Numbered from the stretch's first letter, positions 52,841 through 63,480 are shown. The stretch is DNA of 64,000 nt from Chondrus crispus (GCF_000350225.1 NW_005179102.1:103541-167540); one strand, 5' to 3'. A program made the numbers and translations. The notes: a model not told the origin generated them from the sequence alone.

Positions 52841-55729
52841 CTACGCATGCACGCTTGATCCTTGTTGGCGCGAGCGCCAATACCGGTCGATAAACGGCTG
52901 CGGAAGCCCATCGGCGGGCTCGTAGGTGTCGTCCGAAGCGGTATATCCATACCACCGGACCTTGTAGTCGATCCCGCCGCGCGTAGTACGGTGTCCAACA
53001 ATGCGGTCAACGACGTACTCCGCTCTTGGCGTTGCGGCTTGTGCGTCCGATGCGGATGGAATGGCCGAGGCGACAGTGTCCCCCGGCCCGCGTGGCATTT
53101 TTGTGACGCGGTCGATGCTCACGCGGTTCTCCACACCGTCCTGCTCGATGAGGACCGTGGTGTCCGTAGCGGAGCGCACGCGAAACGGCCCCTCTGTCTT
53201 TGGTAGAAGTTTGACAGAGAGCTCGTCCGTTCCGGTCGTACCTTGCGCACGCGTGCGTCGCTCGACGCTTGTCAACGGGCGGGGCGGGCGATCAACGTAG
53301 ACAAAATCGCCCGCCACAACGACCGGACGGAAGCGGACCTTCTTGTCAAAATCGTCCTTGTACCGCTTTTGCGATGCGGATAATTTCGTCCGAGCGCGGT
53401 CGAGAGCGTCGCGAAGCTTGCGCAGCGTGGCGCGCTTGTACTGCACCGGGGTCCGCGGGTCCTCTTGATGGGTCCCCGCGTCCTGCGGCACAGTACCGGG
53501 GAGAATCAAACCGGACGGTGGCCGCGTTAACACCAGGTCGAACGGAGTCGTCTCCGTCGACCGGTGGACCTGCGTATTGTACGCGAAGGTCAGCGGCTGC
53601 ACGTAGTCGTCCCAATCGCGCTGGTGCTCCTCCACGTAGTGCCGGAGGCGTTGCACCAGCGTGCGATTGAACCGTTCGGTCTGCCCATTCGACTGGGGGT
53701 GGTAGGCTGTCGTGAGATAATGCCGCACCCCCAGGAGGGCGCATATCGCGTCGAAGAATTTCGCAGCGAACTGGGGGCCATTGTCGGTTAGTACGTAGCG
53801 CGGCGCTCCGTAAACGTAGACCCAGTTGTCTAAAAACGCGTTTGCGACGACCGAAGCGGTTGTGGTCCGGAGCGGGATACTGCGCGTTAGCTTGGAGAAC
53901 CGGTCGGTAATTACCAACACGTGTTGGTTTCCGTGCGCGGTCTTGGGCAGGGGCCCCAGGAGGTCCATCGCGACAAACTCCAAGGGGCCCGCCGCTGGGA
54001 ACAGCTTGAGATCCTTTTGGTTCTTGACAAGCGTCCCGCGGGTCGCAGCACACGAGGTGCAATTCCGTACGGTCGAAAACGCGTCGCTGGCCATGTGTGG
54101 CCAGTAGTACTCCCTGCGAAGGGTGTAGTACATACGCGTCGCTCCCGGGTGACCTGCCAACCTCGGATGGTGTGCCAGGTACAGTACCCGGGGGCGCAAC
54201 CGAGTCGGTACCACGCGCTGCAGGGTCCCGTCCAGCGGGGACGTCCTCACGAGAAATCCGTAGCGGTCGATGTCGAACTTCGAGTTCGGCGTCCCGACGG
54301 TTTCCGCGGCGAAGCGACAGAAGGCGTCCTCAGCTTGTTCGCGTAAAAATTCCTCAACCGAGATGGACGCAGCGTCGCGTTCCTCGGGAGTTATCGCGAG
54401 CGTGTGACAACCGTCCGGGCGGTCTTGCGGCGGGTCCCAGTGCACATTGTCCAGGAGGGCCTCGCTGCCCTCTTCGTACTGGACCGCGAAGCACGGGACC
54501 TCATCATCGACCGGTTCGGTGTCTCCTCCATCGGTACGTAAGCGCGATACGCCGTCCGCGAGTTGGTGCTTGACGCCTGGGCGGTACTGTACCTCGTAGT
54601 CGTACTCCGCCAAGCGCAGGCGCCAGCGAGCGAGCCGACCGGAACTGTCCGCTAAATTGAGGACCCAGCGTAGGGCCTCGTGATCTGTGCGAAGGTTGAA
54701 CGCGCTTCCGTATAGGTACGGCCGTAGGGTGAGGATGCTCCACACTACGGCCAAGCATTCCTTTTCGGTAGTCGTATAATTGCGCTCCGCGTCGGTCAAC
54801 GCACGACTCCAATATCCGATCGGTCGAGTACCTCCATCGGGTTGCTCCTGTAGAAGGGCGCAACCCACTTGGTGTCCGCACGCGTCGGTGTCCAGCGTAT
54901 ATTTCCGTCCGTAGCGGGGTAGCGCGAGGATTGGCGGCGACACGAGGCGCCGCTTCAATTCCTCAAACGCCGCGTATTCCGCATCGGTTAAGATCTCGAA
55001 CTCGTAGGGCTGATTCTTGCCGGTCTTCTTATTCAGCGGCGTGGCGATCTTCGCGAATCCTTGCACAAACCGCCGGTACACGTTGCACATCCCGAGAAAG
55101 GATCGCAGTTCCGTTTGGTTCGTAGGCGCGCGCGCGCGCTCGATCGCGATGACGTTGCGTCGCTCCACCTCCAACCGTCCCGGACGAATGACGTGCCCGA
55201 GATAGGTTACGGAGGTGTCGAAAAACGCGCACTTCGTCAATTTTAGCGACACGCCCGCGGTATGTAGAAGCCGTAGTACCTCGCGCACGTGTGCCATATG
55301 TTCCGTAACGGTTCGCGAGTAGACAATGACGTCATCGAGGTAGACCAACGCGGTCTCCCATTTCACGCGGGACAGGATGATGTCGACCGCTCGTTGAAAT
55401 GTCGCGGGCGCGTTTTTGAGACCGAACGGCATGCGTAGAAAACGGTAGAGGCCCGAATGCGACGCGAACGTCGTTTTATCGCGGTCCTCCTCGGCGATCT
55501 CCACCTGCCAATACCCGCTATTACAGTCTAGCGTGGTAAAGACAGTGGCATCGCCGAGCGAGTCGATACATTCGTCCATGCGCGGTAGTGGGTAGGAGTC
55601 GCGAACCGTAACGGCGTTTAGCTTGCGATAGTCCACGCAGAACCGCATGGTCCCGTCCTTTTTAGGGACGAAGACCACGGGGCTCGCCCACTCGGCCGAT
55701 GTCGGTTCGATGACTCCCGCGTGCAGCAT
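52841..55729 (-). CDS. Pol, downstream part: RT, RNase H, integrase, chromodomain
   Basis: The first Met is at 55729, but the frame is open upstream to the duplication at 55803-55878, so this is the tail of a longer Pol and not a separate gene. Numbering from 55729: RT with LDCNSGYW near 67 and YLDD at 130-133; RNase H with DTD near 280 and TEKE near 322; integrase finger H520, H527, C557 and C560; catalytic D589, D649 and E685; chromodomain at about 890-945 (VRWYGY, DTYEP). All key residues are present. It is about as similar to the left Pol as expected for two families in one chromovirus clade. Confidence 0.95.
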   Translation of the reverse strand: MLHAGVIEPTSAEWASPVVFVPKKDGTMRFCVDYRKLNAVTVRDSYPLPRMDECIDSLGDATVFTTLDCNSGYWQVEIAEEDRDKTTFASHSGLYRFLRMPFGLKNAPATFQRAVDIILSRVKWETALVYLDDVIVYSRTVTEHMAHVREVLRLLHTAGVSLKLTKCAFFDTSVTYLGHVIRPGRLEVERRNVIAIERARAPTNQTELRSFLGMCNVYRRFVQGFAKIATPLNKKTGKNQPYEFEILTDAEYAAFEELKRRLVSPPILALPRYGRKYTLDTDACGHQVGCALLQEQPDGGTRPIGYWSRALTDAERNYTTTEKECLAVVWSILTLRPYLYGSAFNLRTDHEALRWVLNLADSSGRLARWRLRLAEYDYEVQYRPGVKHQLADGVSRLRTDGGDTEPVDDEVPCFAVQYEEGSEALLDNVHWDPPQDRPDGCHTLAITPEERDAASISVEEFLREQAEDAFCRFAAETVGTPNSKFDIDRYGFLVRTSPLDGTLQRVVPTRLRPRVLYLAHHPRLAGHPGATRMYYTLRREYYWPHMASDAFSTVRNCTSCAATRGTLVKNQKDLKLFPAAGPLEFVAMDLLGPLPKTAHGNQHVLVITDRFSKLTRSIPLRTTTASVVANAFLDNWVYVYGAPRYVLTDNGPQFAAKFFDAICALLGVRHYLTTAYHPQSNGQTERFNRTLVQRLRHYVEEHQRDWDDYVQPLTFAYNTQVHRSTETTPFDLVLTRPPSGLILPGTVPQDAGTHQEDPRTPVQYKRATLRKLRDALDRARTKLSASQKRYKDDFDKKVRFRPVVVAGDFVYVDRPPRPLTSVERRTRAQGTTGTDELSVKLLPKTEGPFRVRSATDTTVLIEQDGVENRVSIDRVTKMPRGPGDTVASAIPSASDAQAATPRAEYVVDRIVGHRTTRGGIDYKVRWYGYTASDDTYEPADGLPQPFIDRYWRSRQQGSSVHA

Positions 55730-55802
55730 GCGGTCGATTTCCTTCTTCTCCTTCTCGCGCGCGATGGGTCCGGCTCGGTAGGGTGCTTGGTAGATCGGCT
55801 TC

Positions 55803-55878
55803 GCACCGGGCTTCAGCTCGATGCGATGCTTCGTAGCATCGCACCGGGCTTCAGCTCGATGCGATGCTTCGTAGCATC
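55803..55878. repeat. 38-bp tandem duplication that breaks pol
   Basis: 55803-55840 and 55841-55878 are identical, both starting GCACCGGGCTTCAGCTCG. Because 38 is not a multiple of three, the second copy shifts the pol frame. The upstream frame ends within it after HRIELKPGAMLRSIASS. Removing one copy would give one continuous Pol frame across the protease-RT junction. Confidence 0.95.
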
Positions 55879-57324
55879 GATCTTACCCAAGTGGCCGGAC
55901 CACATGTCCTTGAACTCGGACAGCATGTCCATAATTTCCGACCGGACGGTACTGTCTTCTGCACCAATATGGACGTCTTCTTCCCACGAGCGGGTCTTCT
56001 CCGCGTCCGTATCGGTCCGCTCATCCGCGTTAGCGGGATTGCCACTGTGGGCTTCGTCCGTTTCCGGTTCTTCTCGTCGCGCGCCTCCTCCCGTAGCGGT
56101 GGTGGATTTAATTCTGCCATCGTCCGTAACGGGTCCTTCTCGTCGCGCACATTCCCCCGTGGGTGAGGAATTAATCCTGCCTTCGTCCGTAACTGGTTGT
56201 TTGCGTCGCGCCTGTTCCTCCGTAGCGGTCGAGGAATTATTTTTGTTCCCTCCCCCTTCCTTAGCGTCGGCCTCTCCGGGGACCGGCACGCCAAGTGTCG
56301 GGATGTGTGTGGGGGATGGCAACGCGAGGCCAACAACGGTATGCTTGGGGACGTGGGCCGCGCGGCTTCCGAAGTTGCTAACAAGCACCGTAAACGGCTC
56401 GCCCGGGAAGAGGTCCATGACCCCCTGGGCCATCAGGCATAAATTCTTATGCGCCGTTTTGGGGTGGTTTTGCAGGAAGCAAAGCCCCCCAACCGGTGTT
56501 GCGACGCGTACCATCGCTTGGGTCATCGGGGGTATCGTGACCCCCTTGACCACGCGAATTTTCCGTGACGGTACGTTCGTCGGGAACTGCGCGCGCTTCC
56601 GGTCGGCCGAATTTTCCTCCTGCGGGAGCTGCTGCGACGGTCCCCTCGAGGCCATCTTGCGGTCGTGCCTCGAGGGCGTGACTCCCGTCAGCGCTACGGA
56701 CGCCACATGATGGAACAGCACCTTCCTCTGCGGTGGCAGGATCGCCTTCACGTGGCGATCCAGGAACGTGGTCCCGAGGATACAGTCCACCGCGAGGTTG
56801 GTGACGACCAAGAACGGCACGCGCGCGACGAACTCACCAATCCGGACGTACAGTTTGAGCTCGCCGAGGGCCTTCATCGACCTATTCGAAGCGTCGATGA
56901 GCGGCGGGCTCCGCGCGGACTGGATGGCAGCGCGCCACGGTTCTGCCACACAGCGTAGGTGGATTAGATTCGGGCCGGCGCCCGAATCTAGAACCGGCGT
57001 GATGGCGCGCATCATCGCGCGTCGTCGTCCGACCGTTGCGGTGACCTTATAATTTTGCTTCTTGAAGAAGCAAATTGCCGCTTCGTCCGTTCGGCTCTGC
57101 GATGGCGCGCGTACCGAAGCGGTCGACGGGGTGCCTTGTTTATTGAGGCTTGGCACGGGGAGGATCGTCGACGCCTCTACGCGTCCTCCCCGGCTTCCCC
57201 CGTCAACCCAAGGTCCTCGGGCCCCTCGTCCGTCAGCGGTAGCGCGGGTTCTTCTGATTGGACGGCCTCGCGCGGCTCGACCACGTTGATGCCCGTGGGA
57301 GCTTGCGCACGCGAATTTCGCCAC
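55813..57324 (-). CDS. Pol, upstream part: aspartic protease and linker
   Basis: The ORF begins at a GTG and overlaps gag by about 150 bases in the -1 frame, so entry by frameshift is likely, as in the left element. Protease motif LDSGAGPNLI with D113, then a flap region (ILGTTF) and a long linker with Glu/Arg-rich low complexity. It ends at 55813 inside the 38-bp duplication, just before RT. I found no classical X XXY YYZ heptamer in the gag-pol overlap, unlike the left element. Confidence 0.85.
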   Translation of the reverse strand: MAKFACASSHGHQRGRAARGRPIRRTRATADGRGARGPWVDGGSRGGRVEASTILPVPSLNKQGTPSTASVRAPSQSRTDEAAICFFKKQNYKVTATVGRRRAMMRAITPVLDSGAGPNLIHLRCVAEPWRAAIQSARSPPLIDASNRSMKALGELKLYVRIGEFVARVPFLVVTNLAVDCILGTTFLDRHVKAILPPQRKVLFHHVASVALTGVTPSRHDRKMASRGPSQQLPQEENSADRKRAQFPTNVPSRKIRVVKGVTIPPMTQAMVRVATPVGGLCFLQNHPKTAHKNLCLMAQGVMDLFPGEPFTVLVSNFGSRAAHVPKHTVVGLALPSPTHIPTLGVPVPGEADAKEGGGNKNNSSTATEEQARRKQPVTDEGRINSSPTGECARREGPVTDDGRIKSTTATGGGARREEPETDEAHSGNPANADERTDTDAEKTRSWEEDVHIGAEDSTVRSEIMDMLSEFKDMWSGHLGKIDATKHRIELKPGAMLRSIASS

Positions 57325-59744
57325 GCGGTCGGCGGTTGGCGCTCGAACGGCGAACCCGGGCGGAGACCTTGACGGATCCGAAGCTTTTGATAATTGGCCT
57401 CGCGGGCCTGCAAAAGCTTCGAACGCAGCGCGCTATCCGCCACCACAGGACATTGCTCCTGTCGGTGGGTCAGGTCCAGACAGAACCGGCACGGCGGGGG
57501 TCCCGGTAATCCTTGGTTGAAGAACCGGACCCGCTGGTTCTGTACTGGCCTTCCGTACGGATGTGCGCGCGCGTCACCGTGTTGGGCGGGCGCCATCGGC
57601 GCGCCCGCCGGGGACGAGGCAGGTGACGGATGGTAGCTAGTCGGCGGCGAGCTAAGCGAGCTCGGCGTCGCCGACTGGTCCGTCACCGCCAGTATCTCCT
57701 CCGTTTCGGTTCCGCGCGCTGTCGGGAGTTCAGACAGGGACTCGACCGACAGCACGGGCCTTGTCCGCGCGTTGCGCGTGAATCTTCTCACCGAATCGGA
57801 CGGTGCTTGAGGCGACGCGAGCGAGGTCGCCTGTCTTCGAGCCGAGCGGTGCGTCTCGCCTATCGCTTGCGCGTAGCGTGCCACCGCTTGGTAGTCCACG
57901 CCCGGATGCGTCGCGAGATAATTCCGCACCTGCGCGCACGTCGCTGGCAGAAGTCCCTCAACAAAAAGGGACTTCAGGCGCCTGTCCGAAAATACGGTTC
58001 CGCAGCGCAACGCCTTGTCCCACAACTGGTTACTGTACACCTCCTCCGTCATATTAGAGCTCTGACGGAAGGAGGTGACATCACCGACCGCTTCGGAAAT
58101 AACTTCGTCAGTCGCGTACGTGCGCAATAAAAAGTTAACAACTTCCGCGTAGGTTTCGAGCATATCGCGCTGCTCCGCATCGACCGCCATGGTGTTCCCG
58201 TGTAGCCTGGACTGGAGCAAGGCGTGAGCCTGCCCAGTCAAATAAAACTGGAAACACCACACGGCCGCGCCTTCGCTGACCCCATTGTGGTCGCAGGCCA
58301 TCTTGAAGCGCGCGAGAAATCCTAGCACCGCGATTGGATCTTGACCACCGAATGTGTGGGTTTTCAGCTGGACGTCCAACTTCTTCCGATATCGGTTAAC
58401 TCGCCGCGCGGTACTCGCGTCGTAGCGCGCGCTGCGATTTTCCAGCCTATACGTGCGGTAGTCGACGGCCTTGGTGAACAGGTCGTTCAGCGGCCTGATC
58501 ACCGGCAGCCGTTTCGGATCCCGCCTCGGGGCAGACCGGCGGTCTCTGCCCCTGCGGTGGCGGTCTCCTTCTCCGCCGGGGCTACTGTAGCCCTCCGGAT
58601 CGGAGTCTTCTCGCCGGAACCGACGTCGGTCGCGCGCATTGCGACCTCTGCGGTCGCCTCTGCGCGATCCGTCCGACTCGGTGTCCTCGTCATCGGAGGG
58701 GTATCCACCTCCTCCGGCATCGCGGTATCGCGTATAGCGTCCTTCGCGGTTATCATCGGAGGGGTAACCGACCCCTCCGGCATCGCGGTATCGCGCGTAG
58801 CGTCCGTCGCGGTTCTTGCGCGTCGCCCTGTGGCGACGTCTTGTGTCTTCTTCCTCGGAGGGGTTTTCTGTACCCTCCGAGGTGTAGCCTTGAGCGCCGG
58901 GTGCGCTTCTTCTGCTCGACCGATACGGCTGTCGCTTTTCTGTCGCGAAGCGCCCCAGGCGGTTTTCTGTCCCGCGGGGGCCAGCCGTATCGGCGAGTAC
59001 GGGAGGGCCATTTTCTGTGGGCCCTCCTGTAGCACCATAAATTGGTGGGAGGTAAATGGTCTTACCCTCCGGGTGAGGGGCCATTGTACCGATCCCGGGT
59101 GCGGCGCCGATCGGTTCAGCGTGCGTTAGCGTAGGATCCGGAGCGGTCGAGTCGCGCTGCTCGCGTGCGTCGACTCCTGCTCCGGCGAAGGTCGTGGCCA
59201 GACGATTGGCCACGGCGGAGCTGATGGCTCCCTTTAGAGCCGTACCGGACGGGGATTCTTCATCCACAGTGGTGAGCGCGGTCACCACCTCGCATTGGAC
59301 TTGAGCGGGTAGAAGTTCGTCCAAAAGCGGTGGTATCGCGCTGCGTACGTGGGCGTCCACGAGCGCGGGCACCGTTCGGTCGAGGCATACGCGCGCTACC
59401 TGGGGGAGTTCCGTAGCGAGGAACTCCTCGACCCAGGCCTGGATGCGCGGCTGAATCGCGTCGACCATCCATTGGACGCGATTCTCGGTGCCTGCCGACA
59501 CGGCCGGCGTAACATCCGATGCGGACGCTCGCGTGCGGCCCGGTCGCGGTGGCGGTCGCAGCAGGGCTTCCGGGTTCTCCACCCAGGGGCGCGGTGCGCC
59601 ACTGCCACTGCGGGTGCTCAGACGCCCGGAGGCGGAGTCTCCCCCTTCTTCCGGTCGGTTCATCGTCGAATACGCTTCGCGATCGACGCGATGATTTCTC
59701 AACCTTTTCCGTCCGTACGGTTCTGCGCGCGATCGAGCGACCAC
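57177..59744 (-). CDS. Gag polyprotein
   Basis: An ATG-started frame of 855 codons begins 49 bases inside the 5' LTR. The N-terminal third is disordered, with RYRDAGGVGYPSDDN-type imperfect repeats and Arg/Asp-rich runs. The capsid-like domain follows (YRTYRL, GQDPIAVLGFLARFK, NFLLRTYAT, SLFVEGLLP). A zinc knuckle near the C-terminus reads CRFCLDLTHRQEQC, a standard CX2CX4HX4C. It forms the particle and packages RNA. A later ATG at MNRPEEGG (residue 28) is an alternative start. Confidence 0.9.
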   Translation of the reverse strand: MVARSRAEPYGRKRLRNHRVDREAYSTMNRPEEGGDSASGRLSTRSGSGAPRPWVENPEALLRPPPRPGRTRASASDVTPAVSAGTENRVQWMVDAIQPRIQAWVEEFLATELPQVARVCLDRTVPALVDAHVRSAIPPLLDELLPAQVQCEVVTALTTVDEESPSGTALKGAISSAVANRLATTFAGAGVDAREQRDSTAPDPTLTHAEPIGAAPGIGTMAPHPEGKTIYLPPIYGATGGPTENGPPVLADTAGPRGTENRLGRFATEKRQPYRSSRRSAPGAQGYTSEGTENPSEEEDTRRRHRATRKNRDGRYARYRDAGGVGYPSDDNREGRYTRYRDAGGGGYPSDDEDTESDGSRRGDRRGRNARDRRRFRREDSDPEGYSSPGGEGDRHRRGRDRRSAPRRDPKRLPVIRPLNDLFTKAVDYRTYRLENRSARYDASTARRVNRYRKKLDVQLKTHTFGGQDPIAVLGFLARFKMACDHNGVSEGAAVWCFQFYLTGQAHALLQSRLHGNTMAVDAEQRDMLETYAEVVNFLLRTYATDEVISEAVGDVTSFRQSSNMTEEVYSNQLWDKALRCGTVFSDRRLKSLFVEGLLPATCAQVRNYLATHPGVDYQAVARYAQAIGETHRSARRQATSLASPQAPSDSVRRFTRNARTRPVLSVESLSELPTARGTETEEILAVTDQSATPSSLSSPPTSYHPSPASSPAGAPMAPAQHGDARAHPYGRPVQNQRVRFFNQGLPGPPPCRFCLDLTHRQEQCPVVADSALRSKLLQAREANYQKLRIRQGLRPGSPFERQPPTAWRNSRAQAPTGINVVEPREAVQSEEPALPLTDEGPEDLGLTGEAGEDA

Positions 59745-59774
59745 GCGTGCGGCTCAACCTCGAGAGTTATTCCC

Positions 59775-59792
59775 CTCCACAAGAGTACCAAA
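59775..59792 (-). promoter_or_regulatory. Primer binding site
   Basis: Directly after the 5' LTR the element reads TTTGGTACTCTTGTGG. TGG would pair with the CCA end of a tRNA. I cannot name the tRNA from memory; it is not the usual initiator-Met sequence. Confidence 0.6.
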
Positions 59793-60460
59793 TGTGGGAT
59801 AAAACCTCTCCGCCCTGGGTTGGGTGAGAGGCGGAGGCTTGAGCGAGGGAGCACGCGGCGCGGACGCGACGCGCCAATTGAACCGATCGGACGAGCTCGC
59901 GAAAAGGGAGTGGCTCACTGGCCGGTTACGCGCAGTCGCCCCGTGGTGCGTGAACGGGAGCGACCGGTAACGGGTTAGAAGCCAGCGCGCGCGACAGACA
60001 ACCGAAAACGGACGTACGTAGGCGCAAAAGGGACGGGGGCGAGCTTGCCCCAGTTTACTGGTGGGGACGGGTGTCAGGTCTTAACCCCTCAGAGGGACGC
60101 CTCGGACACCTGTCCCAGTGTACAGTACCTGCCGCCTAGTGCGTACCAGGTACTGTACGCCATTAAAAAACTAGCGCCTCAATTCCTAATTACCGCGCGG
60201 ACGCTGCAGCTACACGTGTGTACTACTGTGCACACGCGCTGCTTACAGACTACCGCACGGATGCCACGTGTGCTAGCGTACACGCGTCATACTGGTAGAC
60301 TACCGCTTGGCCGACACGTGCACTACTGTACACGTACGCCAGATTACGACCGCTCGGCACGCGCGCGCTCCCTACACGTGGGCACACCCGCCCACGTGTC
60401 CACCGTGCACGGCCGCACTGTTAATAATCTCCCCGCGCGCGCGTCCGTCGTTATACTACA
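59793..60460 (-). repeat. 5' LTR of right chromovirus
   Basis: 668 bases, TG...CA ends, the same as the 3' LTR at 50775-51442 except one transition near 60229. It is flanked outside by the GATCC target duplication. Confidence 0.95.
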
Positions 60461-61123
60461 GATCCCTGCTCGCCGAATACGTTACAATACTGTACCAATA
60501 TTTGTAGACCAGCAAGGAGTCCAGCAATTTGTTATTAGAGATATCTTGGTAGACCAGCAAGGGGATGGTCCCATCTCCTAGAAGTTGACAGAATGATCCA
60601 TTTTAGTGTAATTGTGCGGTGAGGTTGTCCGTAAAGTCACAAAGACGCGTGTTTTGGCGACGACTTTGCTCGGACTGTCTGTACCGTGACATTTGATCTT
60701 TCATATCTTCACGATGACTACACCGATTCCACTTATACATATGGGATCGACGGATTGAAGTCTGAGCAGCGAAAATGGTACCATTAATGAAGACTGTCAG
60801 GATGGAAGCCCAATTAGGTCCTGAGAAAATCTGCAAAAATTATGTAAAAGCACGGGCCATTTTACTGTAGTATGATATTTTCGGATAGAAGTTTGGGTTC
60901 CGCGGATAAAAGTCCAATTGGCCGGATGGAAGTCTTCATCGCTGTTGTTGCAGCTACAGCGCCGCCCAATTTGCTCATGCTGCACACCTCGGCAATCTTG
61001 AGCACCCTCTTCGGGTGAGGGGCTTCTAATCCCCGGCAAAAAACGCAGAAGTCGCAGAGAGTGCCTATTCCCATGTCCGAACAGACGCGCGTTCAGGTGC
61101 GCTGAAATTAAGCGCAAATTTAC
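60461..61123 (+). other. Flanking single-copy-like segment
   Basis: It holds the right copy of the AGACCAGCAAGG repeat and, from about 60690, phrases related to the 505-bp unit (ATCTTCACGATGACTACACC as at 18068; GGCCGGATGGAAGTCTTCATC beside GGCCGGATGGACGTCATCC). Several - strand frames (60603-61132) are open but overlap one another, and I support none as a gene. Confidence 0.5.
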
Positions 61124-62640
61124 TATACCCATGTCCGAGCAGACGGGCGTTCAGATGGGCTGAAATTAAGCGCAAATTTACATCGGTCTGACGGAGTGCG
61201 CATTAGCTAGAAAAAAATCTGAAAAAATTTGAATGCGCACAGGGCCAAATTTGATTATTTTATCATACCGGATGGACGTCAAAAATTGCCGACATGCATC
61301 CGACGGCAGCCGTTGGCCGGATGGACGTCATCCTCGCTGTCATGTCGCGTCATTGATCCCGTTCGTCGCTGTCACGATATCATTCGCGGTTCCCCTATTC
61401 AGGCCCCTGAATCCCGACGCGCATCTACTGGCTGGCGCTCCTCGTAACGCGCGTCTATTGGTTCACTACTGATCTCACTTACTCTGTCCGTTCCACTCCT
61501 TCCCCCGCCCTGAATGACCACATAGTGTATGAGACAATCTCATCCGCGCACTCTCTGGAACCACACCGCTCCCCTTCCGTACTCCTGTTGCCCCTCCACC
61601 AACGCGCCCGCCCTCTTACGACTATCCCTATACCCATGTCCGAACAGACGCGCGTTCAGGTGGGCTGAAATTAAGCGCAAATTTACTTCAGTCTGACGGA
61701 GTGTGCATTGGCTAGAAAAAAATCTGGAAAAATTTGAATGCGCACAGGGCCAAATTTGATTATTTTATCATACCGGATGGACGTCGAAAATTGCCGACAT
61801 GCATCCGACCGCAACCGTTGGCCGGATGGACGTCATCCTCGCTGTCATGTCGCGTCATTGATCCCGTTCGTCGCTGTCACGATATCATTCGCGGTTCCCC
61901 TATTCAGGCCCCTGAATCCCGACGCGCATCTACTGGCTGGCGCTCCTCGTAACGCGCGTCTATTGGTTCACTACTGATCTCACTTACTCTGTCCGTTCCA
62001 CTCCTTCCCCCGCCCTGAATGACCACATACTGTATGAGACAATCTCATCCGCACGTTCTCTGGAACCACACCGCTGCCCTTCCGTACTCCTGTTGCCCCT
62101 CCTCCAACGCGCCCGCCCTATACCCATGTCCGAACAGACGCGCGTTCAGGTGGGCTGAAATTAAGCGCAAATTTACTTCGGTCTGACGGAGTGCGCATTG
62201 GCTAGAAAAAAATCTGGAAAAATTTCAATGCGCACAGGGCCAAATTTGATTATTTTATCATACCGGATGGACGTCGAAAATTGCCGACATGCATCCGACG
62301 GCAGCCGTTGGCCGGATGGACGTCATCCTCGCTGTCATGTCGCGTCATTGATCCCGTTCGTCGCTGTCACGATATCATTCGCGGTTCCCCTATTCAGGCC
62401 CCAGAATCCCGACGCGCATCTACTGGCTGGCGCTCCTCGTAACGCGCGTCTATTGGTTCACTACTGATCTCACTTACTCTGTCCGTTCCACTCCTTCCCC
62501 CGCCCTGAATGACCACATACTGTATGAGACAATCTCATCCGCGCGCTCTCTGGAACCACACCGCTCCCCTTCCGTACTCCTGTTGCCCCTCCACCAACGC
62601 GCCCGCCCTCTTACGACTATCCCTGTCCGTTTAGGGAATT
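61124..62640 (+). repeat. 505-bp repeat, three tandem units
   Basis: Units start at TATACCCATGTCCGA at 61124, 61629 and 62119 (spacings 505 and 490). Each has GAAATTAAGCGCAAATTTAC, GGATGGACGTC and CCGCCCTGAATGACCACATA and ends at CGCCCGCCC or TTACGACTATCCC. Units differ at few sites. An extra copy of the first 50 bases lies at 61069-61120. The matching single unit is at 18095-18600. Confidence 0.95.
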
Positions 62641-63480
62641 AGGGGGATTAGGCGGAATCACGGGTTTACGCATATTGATATAAGGATGTAGGGACTATCT
62701 ATTCCCATGTCCGAACAGAGGGGGATTAGGGGATATTCGCTTATATAATATATAGATGGGATTAGGGGAGTAGGAGGGAGTAGGGCGTATATATTATATA
62801 TTAGGAATTTAGGGGGTTAGGAAGGTAGGTGGTTTAGGATGGTATTGTGGGTTAGGAGGGTATTGTGGGTTAGGTGGATTAGAAGGATTATGTGGGTTAT
62901 GTGGATTAGAAGGATTATGTGGGTTATGTGGATTAGGTGGATTAGGTGGATTAGGTGGATTAGGTGGTTTAGGTGGTTTAGGTTGATTACGGGGTTTAGG
63001 TGGTTTATAGTTTAGGTGGTTTAGGTGGTGTAGGTGGTTTAGGTGGTTTAGGTTGATTACGGGGTTTAGGTGGTGTAGGTGGATTAGGTGGTTTAGGTGG
63101 AATAAGGGTTTAGGTGGCGGAATGGTTTACGAGGTTGACCGGTTTAGCGATGTACGAAGTTTAACGGTTTATGTGATTTAGCATGTGTACGAGGTTTAGG
63201 AAGGTTAGCAGGTTTAGGTTGAGATTGGGTTTATGTGGTTTTGCAGGTGTAGCAGGTTTAGGTGGTTTAGCAGGTTTAGGTTGCGATTGGGTTGAGGTGG
63301 TTTAGGGGTTTAGGTTGAGATTGGGGTTTTCAGGTTTAGCAAGTGTAGCACGTTTAAGTGGATTAGCTGGTTTAGGTTGACAGTGGGTTTAGGTGGTTTA
63401 GGTGGTTTAGGTGGTTGAAGTGGTTTAGGTTGAGATTGGGTTTAAGTGGTTTAGGTGGATTAGGTTGGCCAATCGTCTAT
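62641..63480 (+). repeat. Degenerate TTAGG-like minisatellite, second tract
   Basis: Mostly GGTTTAGGTGGTTTAGGT and GGATTAGGTGGATTAGG, a 9-bp period, with drifted words such as GTTTAGGTTGATTACGGGG. It follows the last 505-bp unit and precedes the tRNA-like head, as in the first locus. Confidence 0.9.

Larger units (their letters stand above)
50775..60460 (-). mobile_element. Complete Ty3/Gypsy chromovirus with GATCC target duplication
   Basis: The element is 9686 bases long with 668-base LTRs at both ends that differ at one site seen by eye (51211 region A versus G). It is flanked on both sides by GATCC (50770-50774 and 60461-60465), a 5-bp target duplication typical of Ty3/Gypsy integration. 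On the - strand the order is LTR, primer site, gag, pol (frame -1), a 1.4-kb non-coding 3' region, purine tract, LTR. Near-identical LTRs imply a recent insertion, yet pol is broken by a 38-bp tandem duplication, so this copy could not make an intact Pol alone. Confidence 0.95.

Noticed and set aside
60045-60581. Identical ORFs in both LTRs (51027-51605 and 60045-60581)
   Set aside because: They lie inside the non-coding LTRs, antisense to the element, and extend into unrelated flanks.
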